This document shows, piece by piece, positions 16,381 through 23,041 of a DNA stretch of 26,343 nt. The translations under genes were made by a program, and so were the position numbers. Each line of letters opens with the position of its first letter. The first letter of the stretch is position 1. The notes beneath the pieces were generated by a model. The model was not told the origin of the DNA and did no database searches. It worked only from the letters and a program-made list of their open reading frames with translations. This stretch comes from CAWACC01 sp964390695 (GTDB taxonomy: Bacteria; Chlamydiota; Chlamydiia; Chlamydiales; Parachlamydiaceae): contig CAYMKI010000030.1 in assembly GCA_964390695.1 (NCBI GenBank), positions 1-26,343 on the forward strand, read 5' to 3'.

Positions 16381-16426
16381 TTAGGCCAAAGGCCTGCGTA
16401 TGGAATAGCGCAAGCTATTGGCCTAA
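16381..16426. terminator. Nested hairpin between convergent genes
   Basis: TTAGGCC (16381-16387) pairs with GGCCTAA (16420-16426), and inside it AATAGC-gcaa-GCTATT (16404-16419) forms a second stem with a stable GCAA tetraloop. It lies between the stops of the C58-like gene and the minus-strand gene, so a two-way terminator is likely, though no clean T-run follows. Confidence 0.5.
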
Positions 16427-16447
16427 ATTATATGATAGTTTGGGATG

Positions 16448-16894
16448 TTATAGTAACATTTTCTTTAGTTCTTCATCGCTTGTTCCCGGAAAAAGAGATC
16501 GCAATACATTCAGACTTAAGCCTTTAATAGACTTGTTAACGACTCGATCGCCGTGGATGATGTTCCCTCTTTGTTCCGTTTTTGTAACTGGACCGGTGGT
16601 TTGACTTAAGCTTGCTATTTGTATGTTATGCTGTTGAAACACTTTCATTATAGGGTCGGATTGTTCTTTACTTAATCCCAAAATAGTGAGTTTGTGTTGA
16701 ATATTACGTTCATAGACTGTAGAAAAATGATCGTGGGGTTGTTCTGCAGAACTAAATATGAAGCTTATTTTTAAATCCGTTTGAGACCTGGATTTTTCTA
16801 GTACTTCATTCAATTGGCGGCAGCTATCTTCAATTCCTTTTTCGTTGAGTGGAAAAGTGTACGAATAATCTGGAGTTTGTAGAGGATTTGCCAT
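16448..16894 (-). CDS. Hypothetical protein, 148 residues
   Basis: The gene has a good ribosome site (CAGGAG, about nine bases before ATG 16894) and convincing composition, so I take it as real. The product is soluble and hydrophilic with no signal peptide or membrane segment. It begins MANPLQTPDYSYTF and has an alternating pattern around DLKISFIFSSAEQ. The last 20 residues, LRSLFPGTSDEELKKML, resemble the first helices of a CUE-type ubiquitin-binding domain, but the chain ends before a full CUE domain could form, so this is only a resemblance. It lies between two putative cysteine-hydrolase genes on the opposite strand, and may be an effector or partner of one. No family recognised. Confidence 0.65.
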   Translation of the reverse strand: MANPLQTPDYSYTFPLNEKGIEDSCRQLNEVLEKSRSQTDLKISFIFSSAEQPHDHFSTVYERNIQHKLTILGLSKEQSDPIMKVFQQHNIQIASLSQTTGPVTKTEQRGNIIHGDRVVNKSIKGLSLNVLRSLFPGTSDEELKKMLL

Positions 16895-17022
16895 ATAAAA
16901 TTTCTCCTGGTTTAGATGTGATTGTTGACCCTGCTTTTCACGCTAGTGAGTAGCTTATAGTAAACACAATTTTGAATAGTTGTCCAGATATTATGAACTT
17001 TAATTTCCCAAGGGAAGGTATT

Positions 17023-17661
17023 ATGCAATTTATGGCCACTGTCTGTCATTATCTCTTGTTTTCTAGCCCTGCATGGGCCAAAAACCAAAGTGTCTGCCTC
17101 TATTTGACAACCCCCCATGATCCGAATAATGACCGTACCGGTTTGTTAAACCGTATAAATAAATGTATGGGTAAGTATCTTCTTTTTAGCAAGTTGTACG
17201 CTTGTGCCATAGGATATAAGATCGTACATCAAAGAGTCTCTTGTATTGCAGACATCGACCGTGTTATCAACCAACTAGCTTCCAATGGGAATAAAATTCA
17301 GAGCCTGTGGATACTCGCTCATGGTAGTTATCAGGAAATAGCGTTAGTTCATGAAGATATCAATGCCAAGACTCTTCCAAAATTGCAAAATAGCTTTCAG
17401 AAACTGGATGCCCATGCTACGATTATACTTGCTGCGTGCCATGCCGGTTATCAGGGAGTCAAACTCCCTGTCCGGGAAAAGCCTATTGCGGCTTATTTTG
17501 CTGCCATGGCTCCTGGTCGAAAGGTATATGCACCAAAAGAAGTCCTGTATGATGCGGAAATTTATGTCGGAAAGAATAGTAGCAATGTATTAAAAGGTGT
17601 TTTCTTTACACCCTGGACGCATGAAAATTTTACAACTAAATTTCTTGAGAAACCAAACTGA
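17023..17661 (+). CDS. Exported caspase/CHAT-like protein candidate
   Basis: From ATG 17023 the product has 212 residues. MQFMATVCHYLLFSSPAWA is a probable signal peptide with cleavage after AWA. The central part has the two hallmark blocks of caspase-fold (clan CD) peptidases in the right order. A strand ends in His-Gly, SLWILAHGS (His100), and about 40 residues later a strand ends in ATIILAACHAG (Cys139). The strand-helix spacing between them matches CHAT/caspase-like domains. AAGGGAAGG lies just before ATG 17023; the upstream in-frame ATG (16972) has no ribosome site and would bury the signal peptide. It is transcribed divergently from the 148-residue gene. It could instead be a non-peptidase member of the fold, since substrate-pocket residues cannot be judged here. 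Confidence 0.68.
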   Translation: MQFMATVCHYLLFSSPAWAKNQSVCLYLTTPHDPNNDRTGLLNRINKCMGKYLLFSKLYACAIGYKIVHQRVSCIADIDRVINQLASNGNKIQSLWILAHGSYQEIALVHEDINAKTLPKLQNSFQKLDAHATIILAACHAGYQGVKLPVREKPIAAYFAAMAPGRKVYAPKEVLYDAEIYVGKNSSNVLKGVFFTPWTHENFTTKFLEKPN

Positions 17662-17751
17662 ATCCGATGTTTCTGATTGTTTGGGTGTAAAATGTTTTTT
17701 ATCTATTCCATTTTTGTCAGTTTATAGCTTTAAGGCGTTATTAATTAAGCC

Positions 17752-17781
17752 TTGAGCCGTAAATAGGAAATGTGTTACAAT
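17752..17781 (+). promoter_or_regulatory. Promoter of the SRP RNA gene
   Basis: TTGAGC (17752-17757) and TACAAT (17776-17781) are separated by 18 bp, and the -10 ends six bases before the RNA 5' end at 17788, as expected for sigma-66/70 transcription. Confidence 0.65.
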
Positions 17782-17787
17782 TTTTTC

Positions 17788-17886
17788 GATCGGGGACCTC
17801 ATGGGATAAGGCCGTTCGAACTAGGTCAGGACAGGAATGTAGCAGCCTTAAGAATTTCGCCTTATGCCTTGAGATAATCTCCGGTC
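17788..17886 (+). ncRNA. ffs: Signal recognition particle RNA (small bacterial type, 4.5S-like)
   Basis: The hallmark domain IV is present: GGTCAGG-aca-GGAA-tgt-AGCAGCC (17824-17847), with the GGAA tetraloop closed by a perfect aca/tgt stem and the conserved Ffh-binding internal loop. The ends pair (GATCGGGGA with TCTCCGGTC), and CTCA..ATAAGGC pairs with GCCTTAT..TGAG, giving the single long hairpin of about 99 nt usual for bacteria outside the Bacillus group. A T-run follows directly as terminator. The RNA joins Ffh to target ribosomes making membrane proteins to FtsY. A protein frame running through it is a shadow. Confidence 0.93.
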
Positions 17887-17941
17887 TTTTTTTTGCCTAT
17901 TTTCTTTTCAGGTTATTTCATTCGCGCAATTTTTTTTGTGC

Positions 17942-18041
17942 NNNNNNNNNNNNNNNNNNNNNNNNNNNNNNNNNNNNNNNNNNNNNNNNNNNNNNNNNNN
18001 NNNNNNNNNNNNNNNNNNNNNNNNNNNNNNNNNNNNNNNNN
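17942..18041. other. Assembly gap (100 N)
   Basis: Exactly 100 undetermined bases lie inside the tandem repeat, so the length is probably a placeholder. The repeat pattern predicts about 79 bp here, or 79 plus a multiple of 191. Confidence 0.97.
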
Positions 18042-18181
18042 AACAGGATGAATAGGATCGGCTTCGCCGGCAGGATGTTGAGATGTGAAGTTGGGAAGTT
18101 TTTTTTGCCTATTTTCTTTTCAGGTTATTTCATTCGCGCAATTTTTTTTGTGCTACAATTTACACAAATAACGAACTTGTT

Positions 18182-18268
18182 CATCCTGCCGGCGAAGCCG
18201 ATCCTGCCTATCCTTGTTCTTTTTAGGTTTTAAACAGGATGAATAGGATCGGCTTCGCCGGCAGGATG
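18182..18268. repeat. 24-bp perfect inverted repeat within the array
   Basis: The arm at 18182-18205 (CATCCTGCCGG...GATCCT) is the exact reverse complement of 18245-18268. Extended pairing continues imperfectly through CTATCCTTGTT and AACAGGATGAATAG around a short T-rich loop, giving a long hairpin. Confidence 0.85.
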
Positions 18269-18320
18269 TTGAGATGTGAAGTTGGGATGTTTTTTTTGCC
18301 CATATTCTTTTCAGGTTATT

Positions 18321-19319
18321 TCATTCCCACAATTGCTTTTTATGCTTCAGTTCTTCGGGCGCAGATGTGTGAATCTCGGGAGTGAACAAAGGCTTTCTTT
18401 TTCCTAAAATAATGATATGGCTAATGCCATTTTCTCCGCATAACGCACGGCATAATTTTTCTAAGGCAAGCAGTATGTTTCTGTTCTGAGTCACCAATTG
18501 AACTAGAGGGCTGCAAAGGAATTTGACAGGTCTCCAGAATAGATTTCCAACACGGGTGCTGTTGAACCAAAACCAACTTCGAGATACACTTGAACGATTC
18601 TCTAATTCTTTCTTACGATATTCAGCATCTGTCGCCGCTTTGATAAAACGCGATGGAGCTTTTAAAAAATCGGCTAAACAGATGGCGAATTTATGATAGC
18701 TAAGGATGCATTCGTGCAGATGGATTTCGGTCTCGGCGAGAGAAATGAACCGCTGAACGCCTTCCTGCGTACCAATGTCAATAGATGTCGAGCAAACGAT
18801 CCAACCCTCTAGTTTGGCCAGACGGGATAGTTCGGAAAAATAAAGCCTATAAAGCTCTTCAGGTAGATAGGCGATGAGTTCGGTGCTGATGACACAGTCA
18901 TAATGGTTTTCTTGCAGGGTTGTCGATGGTACGAAGTCTTGAATGGCATGTATCCGGACCATCTCGTGCTTTTGCAGTTCCTTCAAGGCATTTGAAGATA
19001 TGTCTACTGCATCAATTTCGGTATTTCTTGCCGCTAGTTGTCGTGTGAGCTCACCCGAACCGCAGCCAAGATCGGCTACTTTTATTCCTTCTAAATTCAT
19101 GTGGCGAAGTATGAGATCTAGGGTACGAGCTATTCTTTCCCGTTCGCGGTTATTTTTAGTAGCGTCAAAGTGTTTGGGATCCAACAGCCACAGCCGATCG
19201 AAACGCGCTTGAAATTCTTGCCTGCGAGTGTTTTTTAGTGGGAGGCTAGATTTTGGAGCGGCTTGCTGTGAGGGCGTTGACTCTTTGGAATTTAGGATGT
19301 TAAATCGGGGATGGGTCAT
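18321..19319 (-). CDS. Class I SAM-dependent methyltransferase
   Basis: The 332-residue protein has the Rossmann-type methyltransferase core after a 60-residue Ser/Pro/Lys-rich N-terminus. Motif I is VADLGCGSGELTR (81-93), the acidic ribose-binding residue is in EIDAVDIS (Asp106), and motif IV is YDCVISTELIAYLPEE, followed by ELSRLAKLEGWIVCST (motif VI-like). This fits the UbiE/methyltransf-11/25 group, methylating a small molecule or lipid; the substrate is not evident. The C-terminal 120 residues (SWFWFNSTRVGNLFWRPVKF) are Trp/Phe-rich and amphipathic and may touch a membrane. The start has no clear ribosome site. Its last dozen codons lie within the repeat unit, and near-copies of that tail with the stop codon occur downstream. 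Confidence 0.85.
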   Translation of the reverse strand: MTHPRFNILNSKESTPSQQAAPKSSLPLKNTRRQEFQARFDRLWLLDPKHFDATKNNRERERIARTLDLILRHMNLEGIKVADLGCGSGELTRQLAARNTEIDAVDISSNALKELQKHEMVRIHAIQDFVPSTTLQENHYDCVISTELIAYLPEELYRLYFSELSRLAKLEGWIVCSTSIDIGTQEGVQRFISLAETEIHLHECILSYHKFAICLADFLKAPSRFIKAATDAEYRKKELENRSSVSRSWFWFNSTRVGNLFWRPVKFLCSPLVQLVTQNRNILLALEKLCRALCGENGISHIIILGKRKPLFTPEIHTSAPEELKHKKQLWE

Positions 19320-19416
19320 GCAATACTTTTATTTTTGTGTGTTCTTGGAATATATTCTTATTTGAATTTTATTGGCAATACCCAGATGATTGGGTTGGGT
19401 CTGAAGGAGAGAGGCT

Positions 19417-20319
19417 ATGGATCAACTGTTTCTTGAACACGTACATGTTTTTATGGGAGCCTTTCTGATGTGGGGGGTTATTTCATATTTTGCATGGACG
19501 CGAGGCTTTTACATCTTGTCGTATTCCGCTTGTCAACATAAGAGATCGATCTCATTGGGTTTAGTCCTGACGGCTTTTGGTGTGTTGTTGGCCATGGAGC
19601 TCATTGTGGTTCCGCTAGGGGTTAGCCTAAAATTGTTGCTGGAAGGGCATAGGGATCTGCAGGAAGGGTTGGAACATTTAAATGTACAAACCAGAGGCTG
19701 GTTAAATCTCATGGCGATATTTACATCAGCTTTAGCGGTGTTGATCTACGGCTGCACCCTGCACTTTGAAGCCCGGAAAACGCTTTTTTGGGGCGGAGGT
19801 ATGGCTAAAAAAGTACCTGAAGTTTTCGGAGATGTCGGCATGGGGATAATGGCCTGGGGGATCAGCTATCCCTTAATTATTGTCATCAGCCAGGGGGTGG
19901 AAGCTCTGTTTTACCTGGCGGGATATACACAGCCTGTCGATCAGGTCGCGGTCAAAAATTTAAGGGCAGTTCTTTCTTATCCCCTTTTACTTGCTTGCAC
20001 CATCTTCGTGATTGTCATCGTCGTCCCGTTTGCCGAAGAGATGCTGTTCCGAGGGTTCTTTCAGAATTGGATGATGCAGCGTGTAAACCGTCGCACAGCT
20101 ATTGTCGTGACTTCTCTATTGTTTGCGGGCTTTCATTTTTCTATCAGTCAGGGATGGGGAAATGTAGAATTGCTGTTGTCGTTATTTGTGCTCTCCTGCT
20201 ACCTTGGATTTATCTACGAACGGCAGCAATCTTTATGGGCCCCTTGGGGTTTACATATGGCGTTCAATGCCTTTAGCACGGCGATTATTTTGCTGCAAGA
20301 TCCTTCAAATTCGGTTTAA
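19417..20319 (+). CDS. CPBP-family intramembrane metalloprotease (CAAX protease/bacteriocin-processing type)
   Basis: The 300-residue polytopic membrane protein has the three motifs of the ABI/CPBP family: EEMLFRGF (Glu207, Glu208, Arg212), FAGFHFSIS (His240) and LHMAFNAF (His280, Asn284). The first Glu pair and the two His are the expected catalytic and metal residues. About eight hydrophobic helices flank them. Bacterial members process or inactivate peptides, or regulate membrane proteins; eukaryotic Rce1 cleaves prenylated CAAX proteins. AAGGAG precedes ATG 19417. The serpin gene begins 2 bp after the stop, so the two are co-transcribed. Confidence 0.9.
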   Translation: MDQLFLEHVHVFMGAFLMWGVISYFAWTRGFYILSYSACQHKRSISLGLVLTAFGVLLAMELIVVPLGVSLKLLLEGHRDLQEGLEHLNVQTRGWLNLMAIFTSALAVLIYGCTLHFEARKTLFWGGGMAKKVPEVFGDVGMGIMAWGISYPLIIVISQGVEALFYLAGYTQPVDQVAVKNLRAVLSYPLLLACTIFVIVIVVPFAEEMLFRGFFQNWMMQRVNRRTAIVVTSLLFAGFHFSISQGWGNVELLLSLFVLSCYLGFIYERQQSLWAPWGLHMAFNAFSTAIILLQDPSNSV

Positions 20320-20321
20320 GT

Positions 20322-21641
20322 ATGCATAAATTTGTATTTTTGGGCGTTTGGATTTTGGGTTTGCTCGCAGGCACCGATGCCCTGGCGGAAAACTCTCCGA
20401 AAAAAACAGAGGCACCGCCTGAGGAAGAGCTGACGCCGGAAGCTCCAACTACAAAGCAAGCTCTTGAAGAAAATATACGTTTGTTGGTTAGAGGCAGTAA
20501 TATCGTGGGATTTGAACTCTATGATTCGCTTAGGGGGACTTCGGGAAACTTGTGTTTTTCACCTTATAGCATCGCTTCCGCTTTGGCTATACCTTATGCA
20601 GGGGTCAAGAGCGCTTCTCAGGAACAGATGCGAACCGTTATGCGCTTTCTTAGTCAGCCGAGGCAGGTGAATGAGGTCTTTGCCGGATTAAATAAGTTTT
20701 ATACAACAGCCTGGTTCTTAGGCTCGAATGAGTGCCGTTTGTTTTTTGGCAATGCCTTGTGGATACAAAGAGATTTTGCCCCGCTAAAAAATTATACGGA
20801 TTTGGTAAACAGCGCTTTTCCTCAAGGGGTTAAATATGTCGATTTCAACCGAAACTCCGAAGGAGCCAGGTATAATATGAATACCTGGATCCGCGAAAAA
20901 ACGCAGGGTAGAATTACTGAGGAAATTCAAAAGGAAGATGTGGCGGGGCAACCTCCCATGATATTAGCCAGCAGCGCTTTTTTTAAAGGGGTGTGGCATC
21001 ATCCTTTCAATCCCGCCCTGACCAAAGAAGGGCCTTTTTTTTTGGATGCAAAAACTACTACCAGCGCGAAGATGATGTCGCTCTCCGGTAAGTTTAAAGT
21101 GTTTAAAAACAATGACATGGCTATGATAGAACTTCCTTACAGAGGAGGCTTTAAAGGCACTCCGGAATTAGCTATGGTAATCATTCTACCTTCTGCGAAT
21201 TTTGGCCTTGCCTCGATTGAAGAAAAGTTTTACAATGACAATTGGGTCGGCTGGTTGGCCGGAATGCGCGAAGAAGCCTGCATAGTGACTATTCCAAAAT
21301 TTACCATACAACAGACATTTGACATCGGAGCTTTACTTGCAAGATCGGGCATGCAAACCTTGTTCACCGAACAGGCGGATTTCAGCGGCATCAGCGCCAA
21401 GAGCGGTCTCTACTTAAAACGAGTCATCCATGGAGCTTACCTCTCCATTGATGAAAAGGGCAGCGATGCCATCTCGGCTAATCCTCTTGCGGTGAGCGAT
21501 GCAACCGCAGGGCTCCCTGAAGGAGCCATGATATTTAAAGCCGACCACCCATTTATATATGTGGTGATGGATAGAATTCAAGGGACGATCCTATACCTTG
21601 GCAGGTATAAGGCTCCCGAGCAGATGAAAGCCAACCCTTAA
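20322..21641 (+). CDS. Secreted serpin (serine protease inhibitor family)
   Basis: The 439-residue product has a signal peptide (MHKFVFLGVWILGLLAGTDALA) and an acidic linker, then a complete serpin domain. Conserved segments include NLCFSPYSIASALAIPYAG, a helix with TRGxI-like GRITEEI, ASSAFFKGVWHHPF, MIELPYRG, LAMVIILPS, IPKFTI, VIHGAYLSIDEKG and ADHPFIYVV. The reactive loop spans about residues 378-407. Its hinge, EKGSDAISA, has Gly at P15, Ser at P14 and small residues at P12, P10 and P9, which fits an inhibitory, loop-inserting serpin, with Ile at P11 being unusual. By standard numbering P1 is near the Asp-Ala-Thr segment (VSDATAG), so elastase-like or Asp-directed targets are possible. 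It would act outside the cytoplasm, on host or bacterial proteases. Confidence 0.93.
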   Translation: MHKFVFLGVWILGLLAGTDALAENSPKKTEAPPEEELTPEAPTTKQALEENIRLLVRGSNIVGFELYDSLRGTSGNLCFSPYSIASALAIPYAGVKSASQEQMRTVMRFLSQPRQVNEVFAGLNKFYTTAWFLGSNECRLFFGNALWIQRDFAPLKNYTDLVNSAFPQGVKYVDFNRNSEGARYNMNTWIREKTQGRITEEIQKEDVAGQPPMILASSAFFKGVWHHPFNPALTKEGPFFLDAKTTTSAKMMSLSGKFKVFKNNDMAMIELPYRGGFKGTPELAMVIILPSANFGLASIEEKFYNDNWVGWLAGMREEACIVTIPKFTIQQTFDIGALLARSGMQTLFTEQADFSGISAKSGLYLKRVIHGAYLSIDEKGSDAISANPLAVSDATAGLPEGAMIFKADHPFIYVVMDRIQGTILYLGRYKAPEQMKANP

Positions 21642-21655
21642 GGAGTGACGTACAT

Positions 21656-22144
21656 ATGTTGAACAATCGTTTAATTTCCCAAGCGGCCATGGTGCTTTCT
21701 TTGGCCATGTTTTGTTTCGTAAATGCCGCAGCTTATGCGGAAGCTCATCCGGCACAGGCTCCAGCGGCCTCTTCTGTGCAGGCGAATATCTCTGAAGAAG
21801 ACTTAAAAAATGGTATCGCCGCAGCAGAAGCCTGGCTCAACCTTATCGATCAAGGTAAATATGATAACAGCTGGGAGGTCGGAGCTCTCTCCTTCCAATT
21901 GACCATATCCAAAAAAGAATGGAATAAAGCCATGGAAAGCATCCGCAAGCCTTTAGGTTCTGTATCCTCCAGGCAGCTACAGGAAAAACGCGTAGCGAAC
22001 GATCCCAAGGGGCTTCCTAAAGGGGAATATTTGGTTCTCTATTACAAGACGGCCTTTTTAAATCAAGCTGATGCCAATGAATTGCTGACGCTTCAAAAGC
22101 AGAGCAATGGGCAGTGGAAAATCCTGACCTACCACGTGAGGTAG
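21656..22144 (+). CDS. Secreted DUF4019-family protein
   Basis: The 162-residue product has a signal peptide (MVLSLAMFCFVNAAAYA core), an Ala/Pro-rich linker, and a domain starting AAAEAWLNLIDQGKYDNSWE. It continues with KKEWNKAMESIRKPLGSVSSRQL, LPKGEYLVLYYKTAFLN and GQWKILTYHVR. This is the recognisable pattern of DUF4019, a periplasmic or extracytoplasmic cystatin/NTF2-like family of unknown role. AAGGAG lies ten bases before ATG 21656, and the gene is 14 bp from the serpin stop, so it is the third gene of the protease-serpin operon. A strong hairpin follows. Function is unknown. Confidence 0.85.
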   Translation: MLNNRLISQAAMVLSLAMFCFVNAAAYAEAHPAQAPAASSVQANISEEDLKNGIAAAEAWLNLIDQGKYDNSWEVGALSFQLTISKKEWNKAMESIRKPLGSVSSRQLQEKRVANDPKGLPKGEYLVLYYKTAFLNQADANELLTLQKQSNGQWKILTYHVR

Positions 22145-22156
22145 GGGATTGGGGTC

Positions 22157-22203
22157 ATAAATTGCTCTCATAGGAAAAAATGTTTTTTCTATGAGCAATT
22201 TAT
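22157..22203 (+). terminator. Long hairpin terminating the CPBP-serpin-DUF4019 operon
   Basis: ATAAATTGCTC-t-CATAG (22157-22173) pairs with CTATGAGCAATTTAT (22189-22203). Short A6 and T6 tracts extend the stem towards the loop. It begins 13 bp after the stop codon. Confidence 0.7.
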
Positions 22204-22264
22204 CTCTTTAAAATTAAAAAATAAGCTGTTAGAATGGTTTTAAGTTAACTAGTGAATACAGCAT

Positions 22265-23041
22265 ATGGTCACAAAGCTGATGTCCTATAGAGTTTTTGCT
22301 GTCGGTATATCTGATATTGGACTTGTTAGAGAAAATAACGAAGATGTCTGGTCTAAAATATCCCAACAACGGTTTTTTGTCGTAGCAGATGGGATGGGAG
22401 GGCATCAAGCCGGTGAAATTGCCGCCAAAGAAGCTGTGGGCAAATTATGCCAGATCTTGGCTAAGAGATTGAATAATCGCGACGAGCAGATCGACCTCAA
22501 TATTGCCAGAGAGATTATCGTAGATGCTATCCAAGAAGCCAATCTACACGTCTACCAGATGTCCAGGCAGGATAAGGATCTGCGCGGCATGGGCACCACG
22601 CTGTGTTTCTTGCACTTCCATCCTAAAGGCTTAATATTTGGCAACGTCGGCGATAGTCGCATTTATCGTCTTCGCAACCATAAACTGACCCAAATTACCA
22701 AAGATCATTCCTTATTGTGCGAGATGATGGACCAGGGCAAAATAAGCGGAACCCAAGCTGGAAACTTTTTATACAAAAACATTATCACCAAAGCCATAGG
22801 TACGGAACCTTTTGTTGAGCCTTCTATACGTACTTGTGAGGTGTTAGACCAAGATCTTTTTCTGATGTGTACGGATGGTTTGTCGGATTTGGCCTCTGCG
22901 CAAGAGATAGAAGATATTTTAAATAAAAAACAAAGTCTCAAAGATATGTCTGAGGAGTTAGTGCAAAAAGCTAAATCCCAAGGCGGTCAAGATAATATTA
23001 CCGTTGTGATAGCCAAGGTCCAGGAAGTACATGAACGGTAG
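22265..23041 (+). CDS. PP2C-family serine/threonine protein phosphatase
   Basis: The 258-residue cytosolic enzyme has the bacterial PP2C (Stp/PrpC) motif series: GLVRENNED, VVADGMGGHQAGE (Asp42, Gly43 at the metal pair), RGMGTTL, FGNVGDSRIYRL (Asp130), TKDHSLL, LMCTDGLSDL (Asp204) and GGQDNITVV (Asp243). All metal-binding Asp residues appear present. It dephosphorylates Ser/Thr-phosphoproteins and would oppose Pkn-type kinases, none of which is in the window. The start has weak ribosome signals; ATG 22280 is a possible alternative. It overlaps the NifS-like gene by 11 nt, the pairing I recall from Chlamydia trachomatis CT259/CT258. Confidence 0.94.
   Translation: MVTKLMSYRVFAVGISDIGLVRENNEDVWSKISQQRFFVVADGMGGHQAGEIAAKEAVGKLCQILAKRLNNRDEQIDLNIAREIIVDAIQEANLHVYQMSRQDKDLRGMGTTLCFLHFHPKGLIFGNVGDSRIYRLRNHKLTQITKDHSLLCEMMDQGKISGTQAGNFLYKNIITKAIGTEPFVEPSIRTCEVLDQDLFLMCTDGLSDLASAQEIEDILNKKQSLKDMSEELVQKAKSQGGQDNITVVIAKVQEVHER

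Larger units (their letters stand above)
17886..18345. repeat. 191-bp-period tandem repeat array between ffs and the methyltransferase gene
   Basis: Bases 18042-18153 recur at 18233-18345 with few changes (period 191). The last 56 bases of the unit (TTTTTTTGCC...TTGTGC) also occur at 17886-17941, just before the N gap, so at least a third unit is implied. Each unit holds an AACAGGATGAATAGGATCGG block and a copy of the methyltransferase gene's 3' end. An inverted copy of the GGATCGGCTTCGCCGG core lies at 18182-18205. No gene is credible in the array. Confidence 0.88.

Noticed and set aside
17810..17825. tRNA T-loop suspected from GTTCGAA
   Set aside because: No acceptor stem or anticodon arm fits, and the bases are part of the SRP RNA.
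17772..18233. Plus-strand protein frame of 153 codons running through ffs and the N gap
   Set aside because: It covers the SRP RNA, a terminator T-run, undetermined bases and repeat units; the translation is Phe-rich low-complexity sequence.
18042..18345. CRISPR array suspected from the direct repeats
   Set aside because: The repeat unit (about 112 bp, period 191) is far too long and only two to three copies exist.
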